From Planctomycetota bacterium (GTDB lineage Bacteria; Planctomycetota; Phycisphaerae; SM23-33): DNA of 5,076 bases. A program made the translations under genes and the position numbers. Every line of letters starts with the position of its first letter. Position 1 is the first letter of the stretch. The stretch covers positions 1 through 5,076 of the forward strand of contig QNCB01000128.1 of assembly GCA_003644335.1 (NCBI GenBank), read 5' to 3'. Under the pieces are notes generated by a model. It ran no database searches. It was not told the origin of the DNA and saw nothing but the letters and a program-made list of their open reading frames with translations. Positions 1 to 5,064 of the stretch are shown one piece after another.

Positions 1-1
1 G

Positions 2-661
2 GGGCTGCACGATTTGGCGACGGAGGATATGGTCGCCAAAATCCAGGCTACCGTCGACGCCCTGGCCAGGTCGCCCCGCGGATACGAAGCTGTGCTGCTG
101 GGCTATGCGCGTTGCAACGACGGGCTTGTCAGCGTCCGGGCGAGGGATATCCCGCTGGTCATTCCCAAGGCCCACGACTGCATCACGCTGTTCTTCGGCT
201 CGCGGGCGGGGTACCAAAAATACTTCGACGCCAATCCGGGCACATACTATGAAACGACAGGCTGGGTCGAACACAACAACTCCGCTACCGGCCAGGTCGC
301 CAGGCCTGCCTACGGACAAGAAGGTGTGATGGCGAAACTCGGGCTTAGCGAGTCGTACGAGCAGCTCGTGGAAAAGCATGGCAAGGACAACGCGGACTAT
401 ATAATCGAGACGCTCGGCGGGTGGGAACAGGCTTACAGTAAACTCTGCTATATCGCGATGGGCCTGTGCGACGAGGAGCCGCTGATAGAGCACGCTCGCA
501 ACCGGGCCATGGAAAAGCAATGGCAGCTCGATATCCGCAAGGGCGACATGACGCTGTTGGAGAGGCTGTTCCTGGGCCAATGGGACGACGACTTTTTGAT
601 AGTCCAACCAGGCCAAGCCATCGTCGCCCGCAACGACGAGGAAATTATCGACGTGGAATAG
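2..661 (+). CDS. DUF1638 domain protein (5' end outside window)
   Basis: The frame is open from base 2, so the first four visible residues, GLHD, belong to the protein; the TTG at base 14 is unlikely to be the start. 219 residues are visible, ending in TAG. The family match rests on the pattern LHD...Q..VDAL near the visible N-terminus, GYARCNDGL (about 34-42), PKAHDCITLFFGSRAGY (about 55-71, with His58-Asp59-Cys60) and NPGTYYETTGW (about 78-88), which I recognise as DUF1638 signatures. Family members are often found beside corrinoid methyltransferase and corrinoid-activation genes in anaerobic bacteria and methanogens; that is family knowledge, and no such neighbour is visible here. The conserved His and Cys residues could bind a metal or cofactor, but this is inference. 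No signal peptide or membrane segment is seen in the visible part, so it is probably cytosolic. The gene converges on the HU gene. The family assignment is fairly sure; the molecular function is unknown. Confidence 0.85.
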   Translation, partial: GLHDLATEDMVAKIQATVDALARSPRGYEAVLLGYARCNDGLVSVRARDIPLVIPKAHDCITLFFGSRAGYQKYFDANPGTYYETTGWVEHNNSATGQVARPAYGQEGVMAKLGLSESYEQLVEKHGKDNADYIIETLGGWEQAYSKLCYIAMGLCDEEPLIEHARNRAMEKQWQLDIRKGDMTLLERLFLGQWDDDFLIVQPGQAIVARNDEEIIDVE

Positions 662-663
662 TA

Positions 664-684
664 GCATGGGCGAGACGCCCATGC
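664..684. repeat. Palindromic intergenic repeat, 9-bp arms, 3-nt loop
   Basis: Three bases after the DUF1638 stop codon lies GCATGGGCG, then AGA, then CGCCCATGC: a perfect 9-bp inverted repeat with a 3-base loop. Neither side is followed by a T-tract (CACGC on the right, then an A-run; TACTATTCC on the minus strand), so it is not a classic intrinsic terminator. It resembles the short REP-like palindromes that planctomycete and related genomes carry in many intergenic spacers; that identification is from memory and only one copy is in the window. It may stabilise the 3' end of the DUF1638 mRNA. Confidence 0.6.
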
Positions 685-689
685 CACGC

Positions 690-732
690 AAAAAAAAAGC
701 CAGGCTCGATTGAATAATCGGAGCTTGGCTTT
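690..732 (-). terminator. Intrinsic terminator of the HU gene, possibly bidirectional
   Basis: Read on the minus strand, AAAGCCAAGCTC (bases 732-721) pairs with GAGCCTGGCTTT (bases 707-696), a 12-bp stem with one mismatch. The loop contains a further GATT/AATC pairing. A run of nine T (bases 698-690) follows at once. It lies 23 bases beyond the HU stop codon, as expected for a rho-independent terminator. On the plus strand the mismatch becomes a G-U pair and the tail is TTTAAGTTTTA, so the element may also stop DUF1638 transcription, though less well. Confidence 0.85.
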
Positions 733-755
733 AAGTTTTAGGTGAAGCTATGGTC

Positions 756-1103
756 TTAGACCATGTCCTTCAGAGCCTTCAGCGGGCGGACCTTCACAAC
801 GTTGCGGGCGGGCTTGGCCTTGAACGTGGTTTCTTCGCCGGTGAAGGGGTTGATGCCCTTGCGCGCCTTCGTGGCGGGCTTGCGCTGCACCATGATCTTA
901 ATCAGACCGTTGATGCCGATGACGCCCGGGCCACTGCGACCAATGTTCTTTTTGATCAGGGCGCTCATCGCGTCCATCACGCTGGTAACATCCTTCTTGC
1001 TCAGGCCGGTCGTCTCGGCGAGGCTTGCTGTCACCTGTGCCTTGGTCAGGGGCTTCTTCGCGACGGCCTTCTTGGCTGCCTTTTTCACTGTCTTCTTTGC
1101 CAT
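756..1103 (-). CDS. HU-family nucleoid DNA-binding protein with Lys/Ala-rich N-terminal tail
   Basis: This 115-residue protein is a histone-like DNA-binding protein of the HU/IHF family, which bends and compacts DNA as a dimer. The HU core starts near residue 18 (PLTKAQVTASLAETTGLSKKDV, the two N-terminal helices) and continues through GPGVIGINGLIKI (58-70). The DNA-binding arm is RKGINPFTGE (81-90), the equivalent of the usual RNPxTGE, and the C-terminus is KVRPLKALKDM (104-114). Residues 2-17 form an added basic tail of Lys, Ala and Val, which makes the protein longer than the usual 90 residues of HU. I chose the ATG at 1103 because AAGGA lies 7 bases upstream; the open frame extends 16 codons further up, but those residues do not look like HU and have no such site. 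A strong terminator follows the gene, so it is probably transcribed alone. Confidence 0.95.
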   Translation of the reverse strand: MAKKTVKKAAKKAVAKKPLTKAQVTASLAETTGLSKKDVTSVMDAMSALIKKNIGRSGPGVIGINGLIKIMVQRKPATKARKGINPFTGEETTFKAKPARNVVKVRPLKALKDMV

Positions 1104-1110
1104 GGTAGAT

Positions 1111-1115
1111 TCCTT
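1111..1115 (-). promoter_or_regulatory. Ribosome binding site deciding the HU start
   Basis: AAGGA on the minus strand, 7 bases before the ATG at 1103. It supports this start over an upstream in-frame ATG at 1151. Confidence 0.75.
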
Positions 1116-1168
1116 TCGAAAATCTGTTTTCCTATAGGCACCGACTCCCATGTCCGGGCCTGATGAGA

Positions 1169-1197
1169 TAATTAACCCACTCGAAAATATAATTCAA
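1169..1197 (-). promoter_or_regulatory. Possible promoter for the HU gene
   Basis: On the minus strand TTGAAT (1197-1192) is followed after 17 bases by TAATTA (1174-1169), in an AT-rich patch within otherwise GC-rich DNA. TATATT (1191-1186) is an alternative -10. Either would give a leader of about 60-75 bases before the HU start codon. The -10 match is weak, so this is tentative. The rest of the 189-base spacer between HU and prfB (1104-1292) shows no gene or clear prfB terminator. Confidence 0.25.
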
Positions 1198-1292
1198 ACG
1201 AAAAATGCCGGAGAAAATAGTTTTTTTTTACCGCGTGTCTTCCGCCGGGCCTGTCCTCATAGCTTTTGCTCGCAATTTGTCAGCCTCTGCCG

Positions 1293-2403
1293 TTACCGTT
1301 GCCCAGCCTTATAGCGGAGATACGTGTCGATAAACTCCTGAATATCGCCGTCGAGAATGCGGTCTGCATGCGGGTTTTTCAGTTCCGTTCGCTCATCCCG
1401 CACCAGCTGATACGGATACAACACGTACGACCGAATCTGGCTTCCGAAAGCTATTTCGCCCTTGTCTCCGTATAGTTTCGCAAGCTCGGCGTCGCGCTTT
1501 GCAAGCTCAGCCTGATGTAGTTTCGAGGCCAGCATTTTTCTGGCTTGGGCCCTGTTTTTATGCTGCGAACGGTCGTTTTGACAAGTTACGACGATGCCGC
1601 TGGCCAGGTGCGTCAGGCGAATCGCGCTGTCGGTTTTGTTGACGTGCTGCCCGCCTGCCCCGCTGGAGCGATAGGTGTCCTCGCGGACTTCCTTATCCCA
1701 GTCTATCTCGATATCCACGTCAGCTAGCTCCGGCATGACATCGACCGAGGCGAAGCTGGTGTGGCGGCGGCTTTGCGAGTCGTATGGGCTTATGCGAACC
1801 AGCCTGTGCACCCCGCGCTCGCACGAAAGATACCCATAGGCGTAAGGCCCGGTAACCCGCAACGTGATAGATCGGATGCCCGCCTCCTCGCCGTCGGTGC
1901 GGTCCATTTCCTCAGCAGCGTAGCCATGCCTCTCGAAATATCGCGCGTACATTCGCAGGAGCATCTCCGCCCAATCGCAGCTTTCCGTGCCGCCAGCCCC
2001 GGCATGAATCGAGAAAAAGCAGCTGCCCGCGTCATGCTCACCAGCCAACAGTGTGCGAAGCTCGAGCTTCTCCAAATCGCTGCTGAGCTGCTCGGCAGCC
2101 TCGGCCACCTCGCGGAAATCTTCCTCGCTATCAGCCTCGGCTGCAAGCTCGCAGTGAACCTGCAAGTCCTCTATCCGCTGGGTCAGGTCGCTCACCGGCG
2201 AGACGATGGCCTTGATGGTTTTGAGCTTGGCTACGGTGGGCTGGGCAGCTTCGGGATTGTCCCAAAAGCCAGGCTTGGCCATTTGCTGTTCGAGGTCGGC
2301 CATTTCCTCTTTGCGCGCAGGCAAGTCAAAGAGAGTCCCGGATTGCGATTATCCGGGCGCTGAGGGTTTCCAATGTCTCTGGCAATGAGTCGATTTCAAT
2401 CAT
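1293..2403 (-). CDS. prfB: Peptide chain release factor 2, read through a programmed +1 frameshift
   Basis: RF2 recognises UAA and UGA in the ribosomal A site and triggers peptide release. The gene is in two frames. ATG at 2403 opens a 25-codon leader (MIEIDSLPETLE...IRDSL) that ends in CTT TGA C; skipping one T (base 2328) continues as DLPARKEEMADLEQQM and runs to TAA at 1293. The fused product is 369 residues, close to the usual RF2 length (E. coli 365). In its numbering UGA is codon 26, the codon-recognition tripeptide is Ser-Pro-Tyr at 205-207, and the catalytic GGQ is at 250-252, matching E. coli positions. The tripeptide is normally SPF, so Tyr207 is a conservative oddity. Residue 246 is Ser, where E. 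coli K-12 has Thr. The N-terminal coiled-coil domain, with KPGFWDNPEAAQ, is intact. Low RF2 is expected to favour the frameshift, giving autoregulation. The start has no clear Shine-Dalgarno. Taking only the second frame would wrongly start the gene at a TTG at 2324. Confidence 0.96.
2325..2340 (-). other. prfB: Programmed +1 ribosomal frameshift site in prfB
   Basis: The minus strand reads CGGGAC TCT CTT TGA C. CTTTGAC (2331-2325) is the canonical RF2 slippery sequence: the Leu-tRNA on CUU slips to UUU while UGA (2328-2326) waits for RF2, and decoding resumes at GAC. In E. coli an AGGGGG element sits three bases before CUU and stimulates the shift. Here the same position holds CGGGAC, a weaker Shine-Dalgarno-like stretch. 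The UGA is followed by C, the poorest termination context. Confidence 0.93.
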
Positions 2404-2453
2404 GCCCGCATGATACGATAAACCAGGGCGGGAGTGCGAGTATTATTTCTGTT

Positions 2454-2481
2454 TTGTAGATATCGCTCTGGTCGATATAAT
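2454..2481 (+). promoter_or_regulatory. Probable sigma-70-type promoter for the DUF4926/PHP genes
   Basis: A perfect -10 box TATAAT (2476-2481) lies 16 bases after TTGTAG (2454-2459), which keeps the TTG of a -35 box. Transcription would start near 2488, about 28 bases before the ATG at 2516. The region is AT-rich, between divergent genes, and well placed to drive the DUF4926 gene and the PHP gene behind it. Confidence 0.5.
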
Positions 2482-2501
2482 GTCCTGAGATTTAATTGCA
2501 A
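2474..2501 (-). promoter_or_regulatory. Possible prfB promoter
   Basis: On the minus strand TTGCAA (2501-2496) and TATATC (2479-2474) are separated by 16 bases, each a 4-of-6 match to sigma-70 boxes. It would give a leader of roughly 65 bases for prfB. It overlaps the better plus-strand -10 box, so the two promoters would compete. Tentative. Confidence 0.25.
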
Positions 2502-2515
2502 AGTGGAACGAAAAT

Positions 2516-2747
2516 ATGACTATAAAAAACGCTTGACACTGTCGTACTGAAAGAAGATTTATCCGGGTACGGACTGCAAGCTGGCGATATTGGAACGGTT
2601 GTCGAATTGTACAAACCCGACGGGCTTGAGGTTGAGTTTCTCACCGGCTCAGGGAGGACGCAAGCACTTGTAACGCCGGCGGACTCTGACGTTCGTCCGA
2701 TTGTGGACAGCGATATTTTGTCAGTGAGGCCTCTCCACGCAGCCTAA
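2516..2747 (+). pseudogene. DUF4926 small protein gene, frameshifted near its start
   Basis: From base 2535 to TAA at 2745-2747 the frame encodes DTVVLKEDLSGYGLQAGDIG, then TVVELYKPDGLEVEF, GRTQALVTPADSDVRPI and DILSVRPL. This is the compact beta-rich DUF4926 pattern (acidic DTVVL start, GL..GD.GTVVE core, GRT.AL middle). The body has no start codon in its own frame: a TAA stands at 2523-2525, and no ATG, GTG or TTG lies between it and the conserved start. ATG at 2516 is in another frame and reads MTIKNA before TGA at 2534-2536. Removing one A from the A6 run at 2524-2529 gives MTIKTLDTVVLKEDL, a normal family N-terminus and a 76-residue protein, so a one-base insertion in the homopolymer is the simplest explanation (mutation or sequencing error). 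A +1 slip at GCT TGA C would also restore the frame. Function of the family is unknown to me. The gene is in line with the PHP gene, 51 bases before that gene's ATG. Confidence 0.75.
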
Positions 2748-2785
2748 TCGTAAACAGGTGGCGTGGTTCCCGTAGCCAACGGGTT

Positions 2786-2789
2786 GGAG
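2786..2789 (+). promoter_or_regulatory. Ribosome binding site deciding the PHP gene start
   Basis: GGAG sits 9 bases before ATG at 2799 and favours it over the in-frame GTG at 2763. A small hairpin, CCCGT-AGCCA-ACGGG (2769-2783), ends three bases upstream of it; whether it affects translation is not known. Confidence 0.6.
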
Positions 2790-2798
2790 AACGAGACG

Positions 2799-3458
2799 AT
2801 GATAGATTTTCACACGCATACGCTTTTGTCTGACGGCGCGCTCGTGCCGGCTGAGCATATCCGCCGGGCTCAGGTGCGGGGGTATCGCATCCTCGGCATG
2901 AGCGACCATGTGGACCTGGCTACGATGGAGCAGATTATTCCTGTCCTCCTGACCGCGGCGGCGCGCGAGAACGAGCTGGGCGAGATGGCCATCCTGGTGG
3001 GGGTCGAGCTGACGCACGTTCGCCCCACCCACATAGCCGAGGCTACCGCCCTGGCTCGGCGGTGCGGCTCGCAATATGTCATCTGCCATGGCGAGACCAT
3101 CGCAGAGCCTGTCCAACCCGGCACGAACCGCGCCGCTATCGAAGCGGGAGTGGATATTCTGGCCCATCCGGGACTTATCTCGCCAGAGGACGCAACCCTG
3201 GCAGCCCAGCGGGGAGTGCTGCTGGAGATAACCGCCAAGACAGGCCATTCGCTGTGCAACGGCTATGTTGTGAATATCTCGCGACAGACGGGGGCAAAGC
3301 TGATCTTCGGCTCGGACGCTCACGACCCGGAGCAGATGCCCACCCGAGATTACGCCGAGGCTATTTGTCGCGGAGCGGGTTTGGACCAGGCCGAAAGCGT
3401 AGCTATGTTCGCCGAGGCAGAGAAACTCGCGCAAAAACTGAACGCACCGCGAAAGTGA
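2799..3458 (+). CDS. PHP-domain phosphoesterase, histidinol-phosphatase-like
   Basis: This 219-residue protein has the metal-binding motifs of the PHP (polymerase and histidinol phosphatase) superfamily in order: HTH (His5, His7) at the N-terminus, SDHVD (Asp36, His37), GVELTH (Glu70), CHGET (His98), AHPG (His123), LEIT (Glu143) and SDAHDPEQM (Asp173, His175). These would hold a di- or trinuclear metal centre for phosphate-ester hydrolysis. The stretch HGETI.EPV.PGTNRAA and the phrase EITAKTGHSLCNG match the short proteins usually named histidinol phosphate phosphatase domain-containing. The real substrate is not proven, and no his gene is nearby. The ATG at 2799 is chosen because MIDFHTH is the typical N-terminus and a GGAG lies in front; a GTG at 2763 would add 12 unconserved residues. 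No signal peptide is present, so it is cytosolic. It probably shares a transcript with the DUF4926 gene. No hairpin terminator follows, only a T8 run at 3494-3501. Confidence 0.93.
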   Translation: MIDFHTHTLLSDGALVPAEHIRRAQVRGYRILGMSDHVDLATMEQIIPVLLTAAARENELGEMAILVGVELTHVRPTHIAEATALARRCGSQYVICHGETIAEPVQPGTNRAAIEAGVDILAHPGLISPEDATLAAQRGVLLEITAKTGHSLCNGYVVNISRQTGAKLIFGSDAHDPEQMPTRDYAEAICRGAGLDQAESVAMFAEAEKLAQKLNAPRK

Positions 3459-3463
3459 ATTGC

Positions 3464-3534
3464 ACCGTGAAGAACATGAAGAACGTGAAGTAGTTTTTTT
3501 TGAAAAACCTCAAGCCCTTCATAAGCTTCATGGT
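3464..3534. repeat. Tandem 9-mers and imperfect inverted repeat in spacer
   Basis: GTGAAGAAC (3467-3475), ATGAAGAAC (3476-3484) and GTGAAGTAG (3485-3493) form about 2.7 tandem copies of a 9-base unit. The 18 bases at 3464-3481 (ACC, then TGAAG and ATGAAG blocks) are the imperfect reverse complement of 3517-3534 (CTTCAT, AAG, CTTCATGGT). The two arms pair over 14 Watson-Crick positions plus one G-U, around a 35-base loop containing T8. The spacer separates the convergent PHP and lipoprotein genes. It could be a dispersed repeat or a weak termination structure; no protein is supported here. Confidence 0.5.
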
Positions 3535-3559
3535 AAAAGATATCTCTAATTCCGGACTC

Positions 3560-4099
3560 TCAGATTTTTATCTTGAGCGTGTTGGCTATTTTCTCAAACT
3601 GCTCCGCATAGGTGTAGAAGGTCGATAGTCTGGCGGTGCAGTTGACGATGTAGCAGACTTTCATGTCGCGAGAGAAGGTGATGTAGCTGACGATTTTGTA
3701 CAGCTGGCCGCCACCTTCATGCGAGTGAATCATCTTGCGTCCGGGCCTGCCTGCGATGCTGATATCCTCGGCGCGTACGAGCCTGAAGCTCTTACCGGCA
3801 CGTTTAAAATTTGCGAGGATGCTTTTGCAGCAATCGTCGAAGTCCTGCCTGGTCGTGAAGTTTTTGACCATCACATTAACGTTCTCGCGGAATGCTTTGG
3901 GCGATTTGCCCTTGGGCCGAAACGCGATGACCGGCGTGCTGCGATAATCGTAGGAGTGCATCTCCCAGTCTTTGGGAAACGCGATGCTGAACCGAAAAGC
4001 CTTGCTGTCAAAAACCTGGCCTGCGGTTTTTTTCGAGCACCCGCCCGCCGAGACCAACATCAGCGAAGCCAGGAGCAACGTTACGCCAAAAACTCTCAT
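3560..4099 (-). CDS. Probable lipoprotein with PsbP/DcrB-like domain
   Basis: This 179-residue protein begins with a hydrophobic signal segment (residues 2-18) ending in LVSAGGC, with Cys21 as the likely lipidated residue. The lipobox is slightly irregular because the -3 position is Ala. The mature part has FRFSIAFPKDWE (35-46), RENVNVMVKNF (71-81), SIAGRPGRKM (114-123), a YKIVSYITFSRDMKVCYIV strand region (134-152) and a closing AEQFEKIANTLKI (165-177). That layout is seen in PsbP-like and DcrB/DUF1795 proteins, which are small alpha-beta domains on the cell envelope; the assignment is by pattern and only moderately sure. Two starts are possible. ATG at 4099 has AGGAG 7 bases before it and is preferred. 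ATG at 4114 overlaps the rsgA stop as ATGA, would allow translational coupling, and gives a more basic signal peptide (MRRKQMR). The gene lies directly downstream of rsgA and is almost certainly in the same transcript. A substrate or function is not evident. Confidence 0.85.
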   Translation of the reverse strand: MRVFGVTLLLASLMLVSAGGCSKKTAGQVFDSKAFRFSIAFPKDWEMHSYDYRSTPVIAFRPKGKSPKAFRENVNVMVKNFTTRQDFDDCCKSILANFKRAGKSFRLVRAEDISIAGRPGRKMIHSHEGGGQLYKIVSYITFSRDMKVCYIVNCTARLSTFYTYAEQFEKIANTLKIKI

Positions 4100-4106
4100 T
4101 TGTTTT

Positions 4107-4111
4107 CTCCT
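4107..4111 (-). promoter_or_regulatory. Ribosome binding site of the lipoprotein gene
   Basis: AGGAG on the minus strand, 7 bases before ATG at 4099. It overlaps the last base of the rsgA stop codon and argues for the shorter lipoprotein start over the ATGA-overlap start at 4114. Confidence 0.7.
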
Positions 4112-5064
4112 CATTCGATCGTCGCGAGTATTCGCAGATAGCTTTCGTATCGCCGGGCTGGGATCGCGCCATCTTCAGCTCCCTGGATGACGGCGCAGCC
4201 TGGTTCGTGGGTGTGCGTGCAGTCGCGGAACTTGCATTGCGGAGCCAGGAGTTCTATCTCCGGGAAATACCACGGCAGTTCCCGAGCGGATAGCCCTACG
4301 CCAAGTTCGCGCAGGCCTGGCGTGTCGATTATCATTCCCCCAGCTGGCAGGTCGTACACGCGGGCCTGGCTGGTGGTGTGTCTGCCTCGGTCGTCCTTGC
4401 TGCGAATAGCCCGGGTTTCTATGCGGGCCTCTGGCAGGATGGCGTTGATAAGCGAACTCTTGCCCACCCCCGACGCCCCAGCCAGGACGCACTGTTTTTG
4501 CCCCAGCAAATTTCGCACCTCAGCCAGGCCGTCGCCTCGCACGGCGGAGCACTGCACGATGGGCACGCCCCGGCTTGCGAGGTCTTGCAGTATCTCGCTG
4601 TGGACGTCAGCAGGCTGAATGTCTATCTTGTTCACCAGCATCACAGGCTGGAGCTTGCCCCGCTCAGCTGCGATGAGGAACCGGTCGATCAGGCCTCGCC
4701 TCATCTCGGGCCTGGCCGTGGCTGCGACGATAACCAGCATGTCCATATTCGCTGCGATGACCTTCTCGAAAACGTCGCCGTCGTATTGTTCGCGTCGCTT
4801 TTGGCTCCTGGGCTGAGGACTGGCCAGGACGGTTCGGCGAGGCTTGCGCGACAGTATCATTCCGTCGATTCTGTTGCGGTCGAGTTCGGTCTGGCCATGG
4901 GTGTGTTCGCTGCGGGCCAGGGCGACGGTAACGTCGTCGCCGACAGCCAGGGGGCTGGTCATCTCCGCTCGCTCGGGCGGGCGAAAAGTCTTAGCCATGC
5001 CGCAGAAAAGTTCCTCGCCGCTTATTCGCACAAACACCCCCCTGCGAAAGACGCCCGTTACCAT
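4111..5064 (-). CDS. rsgA: Ribosome small subunit biogenesis GTPase RsgA
   Basis: RsgA (YjeQ/CpgA) is a circularly permuted GTPase that binds the 30S subunit late in assembly and checks the decoding centre. The 317 visible residues show the permuted order: an N-terminal OB-fold region (about 1-72), then G4 NKID (145-148), G5 CSA (172-174), the P-loop GASGVGKSS (196-204), the switch region DDRGRHTTS (224-232) and G3 DTPG (247-250). The C-terminal zinc knuckle is complete, C-x4-C-x-H-x5-C (Cys277, Cys282, His284, Cys290). All residues needed for GTP and zinc binding appear present. The ATG at 5064 is the first available start and puts the OB-fold at the N-terminus, as in B. subtilis CpgA. However, no Shine-Dalgarno precedes it and the frame stays open to base 5076 (SRSG before Met), so a longer N-terminus beyond the window is possible. 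The stop codon overlaps a potential lipoprotein start (ATGA). Confidence 0.95.
   Translation of the reverse strand: MVTGVFRRGVFVRISGEELFCGMAKTFRPPERAEMTSPLAVGDDVTVALARSEHTHGQTELDRNRIDGMILSRKPRRTVLASPQPRSQKRREQYDGDVFEKVIAANMDMLVIVAATARPEMRRGLIDRFLIAAERGKLQPVMLVNKIDIQPADVHSEILQDLASRGVPIVQCSAVRGDGLAEVRNLLGQKQCVLAGASGVGKSSLINAILPEARIETRAIRSKDDRGRHTTSQARVYDLPAGGMIIDTPGLRELGVGLSARELPWYFPEIELLAPQCKFRDCTHTHEPGCAVIQGAEDGAIPARRYESYLRILATIE

Noticed and set aside
1104..1151. 16-codon upstream extension of the HU frame (MGVGAYRK...)
   Set aside because: No ribosome binding site fits better than AAGGA before 1103, and the extra residues do not resemble HU family N-termini.
750..1163. Plus-strand open frames across the HU gene
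   Set aside because: They are antisense to a clear HU gene with its own binding site and terminator.
1154..1253. Direct repeat CCGGGCCTG at 1154-1162 and 1245-1253
   Set aside because: It is short and GC-rich, and closely similar stretches occur by chance within genes elsewhere in the window.
1200..1292. Possible structured RNA in the HU-prfB spacer (minus-strand GAGGACAGGCCCGG recalls the start of RNase P RNA)
   Set aside because: The match is only superficial and the spacer is far too short for RNase P RNA; no consistent helices were found.
1761..2363. 200-codon open frame on the plus strand opposite prfB
   Set aside because: It lies wholly antisense to a certain RF2 gene and its translation shows no family pattern; GC-rich coding DNA gives such shadows.
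2524..2530. A-AAA-AAC heptamer as a -1 programmed frameshift site in the DUF4926 gene
   Set aside because: It is in the right phase for a -1 slip, but -1 leads to the third frame, which soon stops at TGA; the conserved DUF4926 frame needs +1.
2721..3434. 237-codon open frame on the minus strand opposite the PHP gene
   Set aside because: The plus strand encodes all PHP metal motifs in order; the antisense product has no recognisable domain.
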